Assembly: GCA_013361075.1 (NCBI GenBank)
Contig: JABWAJ010000084.1
Coordinates: 1-14,449 of the forward strand
Reading direction: 5' to 3'
Source: Saprospiraceae bacterium
GTDB taxonomy: Bacteria > Bacteroidota > Bacteroidia > Chitinophagales > Saprospiraceae
DNA length: 14,449 bases
Position numbers and translations under genes: made by a program. The notes under the pieces were generated by a model, which did no database searches, was not told the DNA's origin, and saw only the letters and a program-made list of their open reading frames with translations. Shown here piece by piece: positions 7,970-14,098 of the stretch. Every line of letters starts with the position of its first letter. Position 1 is the first letter of the stretch.

Positions 7970-9028
7970 TTATTGCTTCACGTACGATAAGGTATTGCCT
8001 TTCCCGCCTACCATCGAAATCTCCAGATTTTTGCCATCGGCCTTCACCACCGTGTAGCAGACAATGTCCTGCCCAAAAATCGAAAAACAGGGAGTATCGG
8101 CCACCGGATTGCACATCGCCGGGCATTTTGGGTAAAACTGGTAAGGAAAACCATCGAGGACACTACCATCGTAGCGGTTGGTGAACAGGCCCTTGTCGAA
8201 GATGATTTCCGATTTGGGGTCATCCGTGGATCGCCAGGTCCCCAGCAGGTTTTTTGCCATTTTTGCATCAGCCTGGCCCAGGAAAGGATCTTCGTGGCTT
8301 TTGATCTGGTAGGCATTGTCGGCCATAACCCCTGCGCCAAAACCACAGGCAGCAGCATCTCCTGCCAGCGTTTTGATTTCCACGCCTTCGCGGTCGAAAG
8401 AAAAGCGGAGTTTGCAGTCGCCAAATTCCGTCGTTTTAAATTCTGCTACGTTTTGGCCCACAAAATTGGCCTCTCCTTCTATCATCCCCTGGTTGTGTGC
8501 CGGTGCCGACCCCACAATCATCAGGCTGAACCGGATGTTTTCGCTGTCGAGCTGGCTGACTTTCAGTTCGCCATTGCCCCCGTCGTTGGGCAATTCATAC
8601 GCATATGTACCCGTCAGGGGCAGGTATTCTTCAGCTGCGCCTTCGCTTCCGGCAACGATGTCAAAAAGACTCAGTTCGTGTTCCAGTAAAGCCGCTGCGT
8701 TTTTTAATGCCGCGTCGTTTTTCAGCCCGGAAGCCAGCATCATCATGTTTTGTTTGACATTTTCCCGAACTGTTTCGCTCTCGCCTGACGCTGCATTGTA
8801 AAACCAGGCTTCTCCAAGCACGTCAATCCAACGGCGCAAGAGTGCGGTGTCCTGGCCAAAATCGCCGAGTACCCTGCGCGGATCCTGCTGATACAGGTCT
8901 TTGAGCTGAACGGCAGCTTCTTCGCAGTTGCTGGTGCACTTGGCAAAATCGCTGGTAAGGCTGGGGATTTTTTCTTTACAGGAAAAAATGACGGCCGAAA
9001 AAATCAGCAGAAAGTAAGCCTTTTTCAT
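7970..9028 (-). CDS. Putative lipoprotein of unknown function with C-terminal beta-rich domains
   Basis: A 352-residue protein beginning with a lipoprotein signal (MKKAYFLLIFSAVIFSC), Cys17 being the likely lipidated residue. Residues ~20-125 look helical and contain the cysteine pair C31/C35 (KCTSNC). From ~138 there is a beta-rich segment (LTGTYAYELPNDGG, GELKVSQLDSENIRFSLMIVG, then ...GDCKLRF... AACGFGAGV) with C205 and C228, probably a disulfide-linked beta-sandwich or barrel. A third segment from ~258 (LLGTWRSTDDPKSEIIFDKG to the C-terminus) resembles a short lipocalin-like strand set and has three closely spaced cysteines. I do not recognise a named family. It sits on the same strand between another lipoprotein gene and the catalytic M16 gene, so an envelope location is likely; any link to the peptidases is only by position. 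The 82-base gap upstream leaves room for its own promoter. Confidence 0.8.
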   Translation of the reverse strand: MKKAYFLLIFSAVIFSCKEKIPSLTSDFAKCTSNCEEAAVQLKDLYQQDPRRVLGDFGQDTALLRRWIDVLGEAWFYNAASGESETVRENVKQNMMMLASGLKNDAALKNAAALLEHELSLFDIVAGSEGAAEEYLPLTGTYAYELPNDGGNGELKVSQLDSENIRFSLMIVGSAPAHNQGMIEGEANFVGQNVAEFKTTEFGDCKLRFSFDREGVEIKTLAGDAAACGFGAGVMADNAYQIKSHEDPFLGQADAKMAKNLLGTWRSTDDPKSEIIFDKGLFTNRYDGSVLDGFPYQFYPKCPAMCNPVADTPCFSIFGQDIVCYTVVKADGKNLEISMVGGKGNTLSYVKQ

Positions 9029-9110
9029 AGGAATTATTTTTTTATTGATACCGACCTTTATCGTTTAATGGCCGGATAAATGAGTAGAAATGACAACCTC
9101 ACTAACCGAA

Positions 9111-9581
9111 TTAATCGCAATCCACTCTGGTAAACGTTTCCTCCCACGTTGCAGAAGCCGGATCCTTCATGATTAATTTGCCATCCGGATCTTCCATCAG
9201 CTCCCCGGAAGCTTTCATGGCTTTGTCGCCTTCGATCTTAAACATGACCACTTCCACCTGGTTGGATCCTTCGATCATGTAGTTCCAGGTTGCAGTAATT
9301 ACGTTGCCTTCTTTGGTGCCTTTGAAAGTACCGTGCGCCCCGTCTTTTTCTGCAAAGGTATAGTCGAGGATGCCCACAATGTCTTCATAATATTCTGTGT
9401 ACTGAAAACTCAACACGGAGCCGTCGGGCATGCGCTGTTCAAAGCAATGAACAGGGAATTTCGCTTTTGCTGAAGGTGCTTCCGGCGCAACAGGTGCTTC
9501 CGGTGCAGCCGGTTTTTCTGAAGGATTGCAGGCAGTCAGTAACAAGCCGATAACCAGCGGGAATAGGTTCAGATGCCTCAT
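9111..9581 (-). CDS. Small putative lipoprotein, unknown function
   Basis: A 156-residue protein with a clear lipoprotein signal: MRHLNLFPLVIGLLLTAC, with LLTAC as lipobox and Cys18 as the anchor. It is followed by a Pro/Ala/Glu-rich linker at about 22-40 (PAAPEAPVAPEAPSAKAK), then a compact ~115-residue beta-rich domain (FPVHCFEQRMPDGSVLSF, GILDYTFAEKDGAHGTFKG, VITATWNYMIEGSNQVEVV, ending TFTRVDCD). C46 and the cysteine before the last residue could form a disulfide. The alternation of short strands with GTFKGTKEGN-type turns looks like a small barrel; I do not recognise the family. It is followed 82 bases later by another lipoprotein gene on the same strand and preceded by a repeat element. 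Start is ATG at 9581, the only methionine that gives the export signal. Confidence 0.82.
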   Translation of the reverse strand: MRHLNLFPLVIGLLLTACNPSEKPAAPEAPVAPEAPSAKAKFPVHCFEQRMPDGSVLSFQYTEYYEDIVGILDYTFAEKDGAHGTFKGTKEGNVITATWNYMIEGSNQVEVVMFKIEGDKAMKASGELMEDPDGKLIMKDPASATWEETFTRVDCD

Positions 9582-9661
9582 TTTGTTGATGTGTTTTTAG
9601 GGCCGCAAGCTAATAAGGAATGTGCGAAATTGGAGTGAAGTTAGGGGATTATTATTGTGGG

Positions 9662-9823
9662 GGAAGGGAGAGTTGGCGAGGTGGCAAAGGGCAAGTTGGC
9701 AAAAGGCAAATTAACAGATAGAAAATGAAAAAATTACTAATCATGTTGGCAAGTTGGCAAAGGGCCGTATCCTTATGGGTGTGTATTTGCCCACTTGCCC
9801 ACTTGCCAATTTGCCCACCTCCC
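9662..9823. repeat. Imperfect inverted repeat with 7-8-nt TTGGCAA-type periodicity
   Basis: The left part (about 9662-9714) reads as TTGGCGAG GTGGCAAA GGGCAAG TTGGCAAA AGGCAAA, a degenerate 7-8-nt tandem repeat. The right part (about 9784-9823) carries the complement: TTGCCCAC TTGCCCAC TTGCCAAT TTGCCCAC. A short third block, TTGGCAAG TTGGCAAA, lies at about 9745-9761. Left and right parts can pair imperfectly into a long hairpin. It lies just downstream of the CocE-type gene stop (9824-9826) and upstream of the small lipoprotein gene. The style resembles the element at 3994-4140. Confidence 0.7.
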
Positions 9824-11722
9824 TCACTCCATCACCAGCACCCCAATCTTCGAGGGGCGGGTTGCATCGTGGTACACCCGTTGGGTGGCTTTGATAAAAT
9901 CGCTGTCGCTGCAATTGTAGATGTCTACGAACTGCTGCGGGTTGCGATCGGCGATCGGGAACCAGGAATATTGCACCTGCACCATGATGCGGTGGCCTTT
10001 TTTGAACGTGTGGCAAACATCGGGCAACGTGAAGGGCACGCGTTCCACTTTCCCGGGCTTCATGGCCTCCGGTTTTTCAAAACTGTTGCGGAAGCGGCCG
10101 CGCATGATTTCGCCGCGCACCAGCATCTGGTAGCCCGACATCGGCACCTCCGACTTCGGATCGGCGGGGGTATCATCCGGAAAAACGTCAATCAGTTTCA
10201 CGACGTAATCGGCGTCGGTGCCGGTGGTGGACACGAAAAGGTCAGCATTCAGCGGGCCGGCCAGCGTGATGTCTTCGGTCAGTACGTCTGTCTGGTACAC
10301 CATCACATCGGGGCGACGGGCAGCAAAACGCTGGTCATCGTCCATGTATTCGGCGGTGCGCTGCAGGTGGACGTCTTCGGTGTAAGGCACCGGGCGGGCC
10401 GGGTCGCTCACGCACTCGTCGAAGCTTTCCTTAGCCGTCGGAGCCGCAAAAGACAATTTGCCATTGGCCTGGAAATATAGGTTGCGGGCCGTGGTATTGC
10501 GCGGTGGCCAGGCGTCGTAGCGCTTCCATTCGTTGGCGCCGGTGGCAAAAACGAGCGCTTCGGGCAAATCCGCTTTGCCCTTGTCTTTCAGGTAATAATT
10601 AAAAAACGGCAATTCTATGTTTTGGCGGTAATAGACCGAAACCCGGCTCCCAAAATCCACATTCCCAAGGCGTTGTCCGGTTTCGCGCGACCAGCCGCCG
10701 TGCACCCAGGGGCCCATCACAATGCGGTTGTCGGCACCCGGATTTTGTTTTTCAATGGCCTGGTACGTGGCCCACGCGCCAAAACAGTCTTCGGCATCAA
10801 ACAGGCCGCCAACCGTCAGCACAGCCGGTTTCACATTTTTCAGGTGGGCCCGGATGTTGCGGGCTTTCCAGAACTCGTCGAGGTTGGGGTGCGACATCAG
10901 ATCATTCCAGAAGCCGACGCCTTTCATGTATTTGTTGGTGAAGTTTTTCAAAGCTCCCGTTTCCAGATAAAACTTGTAGTTGTCCTGGGTCGGAAACTCA
11001 AAGCGCGGGCTGCTTTCTGTTGTCGGCTTCGGGCGTGGCTGGCCGAAGGAATAATAAAAGGCAAACGCATCCATCATCATGAAGGCACCGTTGTGGTGAA
11101 AATCGTCGCCGACAAACCAGTCTGTAACGGGCGCCTGCGGCGAAACGGCTTTCACCGCCGGGTGGGCATCCGGAATGGAGGCAGACGCGTAAAACCCGGG
11201 ATAAGAAATCCCGAAAATGCCGACGCGGCCATTGTTGTTGGGCACGTTTTTGAGCAGCCAGTCCACCGTGTCGTAGGTGTCGCTGCTTTCGTCGGTGGCT
11301 GTTCCGGTTTTGTTCGGGTTGTGCGGGCGGATGTCTACAAAGTCGCCTTCGCTCATGTAGCGTCCGCGCACATCCTGAAATACGATGATGTAGCCCTCCC
11401 GTGCCAGGTGAATGTACTGCAACAGGCGGCTGGAATACTGGTTTTCTCCATACGGCGCGCAGGAATACGGCGTCCGGATCAGGAGGAAGGGATAGGGTTT
11501 CGACTGGTCTTTGGGCGCATAAATGGCCGTGAACAGCCTGATGCCGTCGCGCACAGGGACCAGGCGTTCGGTTTTGGTGTAGTGGGCACTGACGAAGACG
11601 GAGTCTTCAAAAGTGCCGGTTTGGGCTAATGCCGGTGTGGATGGTACAAACAGCCAGCATGCAAGGGTGATTAAGGAGAACACGCGGGGCAGCGCCAACG
11701 CGCGAGCAAAAGATGCAATCAT
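9824..11722 (-). CDS. Secreted CocE/NonD-type alpha/beta hydrolase (X-Pro dipeptidyl-peptidase S15-like)
   Basis: A 632-residue serine hydrolase. Start is taken as the ATG at 11722, which begins a signal peptide (MIASFARALALPRVF, ending ALAQ near residue 34); the longer reading from 11791 adds 23 residues that spoil the signal and would overlap the promoter of the divergent gene. Residues ~50-360 are an S15/CocE alpha/beta-hydrolase domain: VPVRDGIRLFTAIYAPK, LIRTPY, a VFQDVRGRYMSEGDF oxyanion-side segment, nucleophile S173 in GISYPG, candidate acid D309 in GGLFDAEDCF and H341 in GPWVHGGW. The C-terminal ~230 residues (DVLTEDITLAGPLNADLFVSTTGTDADYVVKLIDVFPDD and on) are the beta-sandwich of the X-Pro dipeptidyl-peptidase C-terminal family. 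Relatives include cocaine esterase, glutaryl-7-ACA acylase and X-Pro peptidases; substrate cannot be read from sequence. It heads the minus-strand run of envelope genes. Confidence 0.92.
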   Translation of the reverse strand: MIASFARALALPRVFSLITLACWLFVPSTPALAQTGTFEDSVFVSAHYTKTERLVPVRDGIRLFTAIYAPKDQSKPYPFLLIRTPYSCAPYGENQYSSRLLQYIHLAREGYIIVFQDVRGRYMSEGDFVDIRPHNPNKTGTATDESSDTYDTVDWLLKNVPNNNGRVGIFGISYPGFYASASIPDAHPAVKAVSPQAPVTDWFVGDDFHHNGAFMMMDAFAFYYSFGQPRPKPTTESSPRFEFPTQDNYKFYLETGALKNFTNKYMKGVGFWNDLMSHPNLDEFWKARNIRAHLKNVKPAVLTVGGLFDAEDCFGAWATYQAIEKQNPGADNRIVMGPWVHGGWSRETGQRLGNVDFGSRVSVYYRQNIELPFFNYYLKDKGKADLPEALVFATGANEWKRYDAWPPRNTTARNLYFQANGKLSFAAPTAKESFDECVSDPARPVPYTEDVHLQRTAEYMDDDQRFAARRPDVMVYQTDVLTEDITLAGPLNADLFVSTTGTDADYVVKLIDVFPDDTPADPKSEVPMSGYQMLVRGEIMRGRFRNSFEKPEAMKPGKVERVPFTLPDVCHTFKKGHRIMVQVQYSWFPIADRNPQQFVDIYNCSDSDFIKATQRVYHDATRPSKIGVLVME

Positions 11723-11741
11723 TTCGTTGTGTTTTAGGAAG

Positions 11742-11749
11742 TGAAGATA
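11742..11749 (-). promoter_or_regulatory. Possible -7 box for the CocE-type gene
   Basis: On the minus strand this reads TATCTTCA, six of the fixed positions close to the Bacteroidota -7 consensus TAnnTTTG, about 20 bases before the chosen ATG at 11722. The match is imperfect and no firm -33 TTTG was found, so this is tentative. Confidence 0.25.
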
Positions 11750-11805
11750 GGGATTCTTTGAGGAGTTAACACAGAAAGCTTTCACTTCCACCCCCTAAAA
11801 CATCT

Positions 11806-11813
11806 TATCTTTG
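11806..11813 (+). promoter_or_regulatory. Bacteroidota-type -7 promoter box for the Rpn nuclease gene
   Basis: TATCTTTG matches the TAnnTTTG consensus of the Bacteroidota primary sigma factor exactly. It lies 17 bases before the ATG at 11831, which predicts a very short leader. No clear -33 TTTG is seen at the usual spacing; TTTC near 11780 is the nearest candidate. Confidence 0.55.
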
Positions 11814-11830
11814 TTGAAAAGTTAACCGCT

Positions 11831-12715
11831 ATGGCCAAAAAATTGGTTCGCTTCGACTGGGCGATGAAAAAAATGCTTCGCCACAAAGCCAACTTCGACA
11901 TCCTCGAAGGGTTTCTCTCTGAATTGTGGGAAGAGGAAATCAAAATCAAGCAAATCCTTGACAGTGAGAGCAACAAGGAAACCGAGGACGACAAGTACAA
12001 TCGGGTTGATATTCTCGTGGAAAATTCAAAGGGCGAACTCGTTATCATCGAAGTCCAAAACAGCAAGGAGTACGATTACTTCCATCGAATGCTTTTCGGT
12101 GCAGCCAAGGCTATCACCGAACATATAAAAGAAGGACAGCCATACGCAGAAGTAAAAAAGGTAATCTCTATCACAATTGCTTATTTTGATTTAGGTCAAG
12201 GCAAGGATTACGTTTATCATGGTACAACGGTTTTCAGAGGTATTCACAAAAACGATATACTTACCCTTGCGGACAAACAGATAGAACTCTACAAAAAGAA
12301 TAGTGTCCATGAGATTTTTTCTGAATTTTGGGTAATTAAAGTAGGCAAGTTCGGCAATCGAGTGAAAGATAAACTTGATGAATGGATTTATTTCTTCAAG
12401 AATGCGGAGATAAAAGCCAGCTTTTCAGCGAAAGGATTGAAAGAAGCGAGCGAGCGACTTGATGAAATGAAATTGAACGAGAAGGACGCAAAAGAATACA
12501 AAAGATATTTAAAAGGGCTTCGAGATATTGCCAGCGAGCAGCATACTAAAATGGCGGATGCGCAGGATTTGATAAAAAAAGGCGAAGAAAACAAAGAAAT
12601 TGAAGCCGTTTTAGGCTTACATGAGAACAATGTACCCGTTCCAATCATAGCCAAATCGCTAAAAATTTCAGAAAAAAAGGTTTTGCAAATCATACATAGT
12701 CAGCAAAATAAGTAA
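11831..12715 (+). CDS. Rpn-family / PD-(D/E)XK nuclease-type putative transposase
   Basis: A 294-residue protein of the recombination-promoting nuclease/PD-(D/E)XK 'transposase' group. The opening MAKKLVRFDWAMKKMLRHK and NFDILEGFLSELW are typical of the family. The nuclease core is D60 in YNRVDILVENSKGELVII followed by E74-V-Q76, the usual (D/E)XK motif with Q in place of K, then FHRMLFGAAKAI. After a middle region the C-terminus is helical and charged (about 200-255), ending in a possible helix-turn-helix (VLGLHENNVPVPIIAKSLKI to VLQIIHSQ). Known Rpn proteins are DNA endonucleases that raise recA-independent recombination, and some act against phage. It is divergent from the CocE-type gene, with a strong -7 box 17 bases upstream, and begins a lower-GC block that looks acquired. 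No terminal inverted repeats that would mark an autonomous transposon were found. Confidence 0.88.
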   Translation: MAKKLVRFDWAMKKMLRHKANFDILEGFLSELWEEEIKIKQILDSESNKETEDDKYNRVDILVENSKGELVIIEVQNSKEYDYFHRMLFGAAKAITEHIKEGQPYAEVKKVISITIAYFDLGQGKDYVYHGTTVFRGIHKNDILTLADKQIELYKKNSVHEIFSEFWVIKVGKFGNRVKDKLDEWIYFFKNAEIKASFSAKGLKEASERLDEMKLNEKDAKEYKRYLKGLRDIASEQHTKMADAQDLIKKGEENKEIEAVLGLHENNVPVPIIAKSLKISEKKVLQIIHSQQNK

Positions 12716-12790
12716 AACCGCCCATCAACGGTTTTCAGTCCATGCGCCCGAAAGCCAACGCACGGGCGCACAGGCGGCAAGCCAACCGTT
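12716..12790. repeat. Nested inverted repeat between accessory genes (attC-like or terminator-like)
   Basis: Directly after the Rpn stop codon there is an outer inverted pair AACGGTT (12727-12733) / AACCGTT (12784-12790) enclosing an exact 8-bp pair TGCGCCCG (12743-12750) / CGGGCGCA (12763-12770) with a 12-nt loop. A small alternative hairpin, AACCG (12716-12720) / CGGTT (12729-12733), begins one base after the stop. The spacer is GC-rich between two AT-rich genes. The layout (ORF, ~75-nt imperfect palindrome, ORF) recalls integron cassettes, but the ends do not match the RYYYAAC/GTTRRRY core sites. Confidence 0.6.
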
Positions 12791-12812
12791 CTGTGAAATA
12801 AAAAATAAAAAA

Positions 12813-13346
12813 ATGAGAAAAATAATTTATTACGTTGCAAGCTCACTTGATGGTTACATCATGGGAGAAGATGAGAATATGGGAAGTTTTGTAGGTGAAG
12901 GATCGGGAATTAGTCAGTACATGAGCGACTTACAAAATTTTGATACCGTTATTATGGGCAGGAAAACCTATGAATTTGGATATAGATTTGGCCTTGTTGA
13001 AGGCAAAAAAGCATATCCACACATGAATCACTATATCTTTTCTAATAATTTAAAACTTAACAATGCAGAAGAAGGCATCAATGTGTGCGAGATTGATTTG
13101 TCAGTAATTTTGATGTTGAAAAAACAAGATGGAACTGACATTTATTTATGTGGAGGCGGAGAATTCGCTGGTTGGCTATTAGATAATAAGCAAATTGATG
13201 TCTTGAAAATAAAATTAAATCCTGTTATTTTAGGCAAAGGGGTTAGGCTGTTTGGGAAATCAAAGTGTGCATACAAAGCCTCGTTAATCGGAAGCAAAAC
13301 GTATGAAAATGGATTACAAATAATGGATTTTAATTTAGAATACTGA
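12813..13346 (+). CDS. Dihydrofolate reductase / RibD C-terminal family protein
   Basis: A 177-residue cytoplasmic protein of the DHFR-like RibD-C family (YyaP/YwjB type). Signature segments are present in order: ASSLDGYI at 9-16, DTVIMGRKTYEFG at 44-56, GGGEFAGWLLDNKQID at 114-129 (nucleotide-binding side), and LNPVILGKGVRLFG at 135-148. Family members are NAD(P)H-dependent reductases, mostly of unknown substrate; they are not the main folate enzyme of the cell, although distant relatives can give trimethoprim tolerance. The start ATG follows an A-rich leader (AAATAAAAAATAAAAAA). The gene is AT-rich compared with the minus-strand genes and sits in the accessory block between the Rpn nuclease and a DUF1801 gene. 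It has no obvious promoter of its own in the hairpin spacer and may be read from the Rpn promoter. Confidence 0.9.
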   Translation: MRKIIYYVASSLDGYIMGEDENMGSFVGEGSGISQYMSDLQNFDTVIMGRKTYEFGYRFGLVEGKKAYPHMNHYIFSNNLKLNNAEEGINVCEIDLSVILMLKKQDGTDIYLCGGGEFAGWLLDNKQIDVLKIKLNPVILGKGVRLFGKSKCAYKASLIGSKTYENGLQIMDFNLEY

Positions 13347-13481
13347 AATCACGGAATCGAGTAGAGAACGGTGAGCCAGAATGACCCACCGAAGCCCTCT
13401 CACGCCATATTTCGACAAGATCATTTTGCCCCGCTCCCCTTCAAACAACGCCAGAAATGAGCAGAAAAAAGAACAAATTTG

Positions 13482-13541
13482 TAACTTTCACTCTTAAAAA
13501 GGGAGCACATCCAAAAAAGTAGCTCAAAATGGGAGCATAGA
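13482..13541. mobile_element. Possible insertion-sequence end remnant (IS21-like repeats)
   Basis: Within the 247-base spacer between the DHFR-like and DUF1801 genes, GGGAGCA occurs at 13501-13507 and again at 13531-13537, 30 nt apart, each preceded by an A-rich run, with GTAGCTC between. Multiple short direct repeats near the tips are typical of IS21-family elements, and this layout resembles such ends from memory. No istA/istB gene is nearby. The segment also contains TAACTTTC (13482-13489), a near match to the -7 promoter consensus, which may instead serve the next gene. Confidence 0.28.
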
Positions 13542-13593
13542 GCGACTCAACGGCAGGATAAGAAAAGAATGCCTGAACCAAACACTAAAGAAT

Positions 13594-14028
13594 ATGGCAA
13601 CAAAAAATAAAACAACCGAGACCGAAGTCAACGTAATTGACTTTATCAATTCATTTGTTGACAACAAACAAAAGAGAGAAGATAGTTTTCTTCTGATAGA
13701 GCTAATGAAACAATGGTCGGGCTTTGAACCCAGAATGTGGGGCCCGACCATGATAGGTTTTGGAAGTTACCATTATCGGTATGCCAGCGGGCACGAAGGC
13801 GACGCCATGTTGATTGGTTTTTCACCAAGAAAAGCCGAATTCTCTCTTTACGTTGCTGCACCTGAAAATGACAATAAGCAATTGCTTGACCAATTGGGAA
13901 AGTACAAAATGGGTAAAGCTTGCATTTACTTCAAAAAGTTGTCAGATCTTAACCTTGACACTTTGGAGAAGTTAAGTAAGGCGACGATTGCGTACATAAA
14001 TGAGCATCACGAATGCCCCTGCAGATAG
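13594..14028 (+). CDS. DUF1801-family protein
   Basis: A 144-residue cytoplasmic protein. The central segment MWGPTMIGFGSYHYRYASG (about 49-67) followed by GDAMLIGFSPRKAEFSLY is the hallmark of the DUF1801 family (YdhG-like fold); FFK-type CIYFKKLSDLNLDTLEKL and a short helical tail follow, as expected. The function of this family is not known. The start is the ATG opening MATKNKTTETEVNVIDFI; an upstream spacer of 247 bases holds possible IS remnants and a weak -7 box (TAACTTTC). Length and motif content fit a complete gene. Base composition is between that of the AT-rich DHFR-like gene and the native genes. It ends 70 bases before another DUF1801-type gene. Confidence 0.88.
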   Translation: MATKNKTTETEVNVIDFINSFVDNKQKREDSFLLIELMKQWSGFEPRMWGPTMIGFGSYHYRYASGHEGDAMLIGFSPRKAEFSLYVAAPENDNKQLLDQLGKYKMGKACIYFKKLSDLNLDTLEKLSKATIAYINEHHECPCR

Positions 14029-14071
14029 GAAGGGTATTGCTTTCCGCTTCTCTGAGCGGCATTTTCCTTCC
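14028..14071 (+). terminator. Possible nested hairpin after the DUF1801 gene
   Basis: GGAAGG (14028-14033) can pair with CCTTCC (14066-14071), and inside it CCGCT (14044-14048) pairs with AGCGG (14055-14059) around a 6-nt loop. There is no strong T-run after it, so it is a weak candidate for a terminator or a repeat structure. Confidence 0.35.
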
Positions 14072-14098
14072 GCATAAAATTCAACAGAACACCACAAC

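Noticed and set aside
7863..8126. Longer N-terminus for the catalytic M16 peptidase
   Set aside because: The extension overlaps the end of the preceding lipoprotein gene and has no export signal, whereas the ATG at 7862 opens a good signal peptide.
9725..10480. Plus-strand ORF starting MKKLLIML
   Set aside because: After the first residues it is antisense to the strongly supported CocE-type gene and has Cys/His-rich shadow composition.
10622..11629. Long plus-strand ORF of 335 codons
   Set aside because: It is fully antisense to the CocE-type hydrolase, with Val/Arg/His-rich shadow composition and no recognisable domain.
11723..11791. Longer N-terminus for the CocE-type hydrolase
   Set aside because: It adds 23 residues in front of a normal signal peptide and crosses a plausible -7 box.
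13369..13403. Hairpin CGGTG/CACCG and GTGAG/CTCAC after the DHFR-like gene as terminator
   Set aside because: Stems are only 5 bp, compete with each other and have no following T-run.
12716..14030. True integron cassette array
   Set aside because: No integrase is seen, the spacer ends do not fit RYYYAAC/GTTRRRY, and the palindromes after each gene are not alike.
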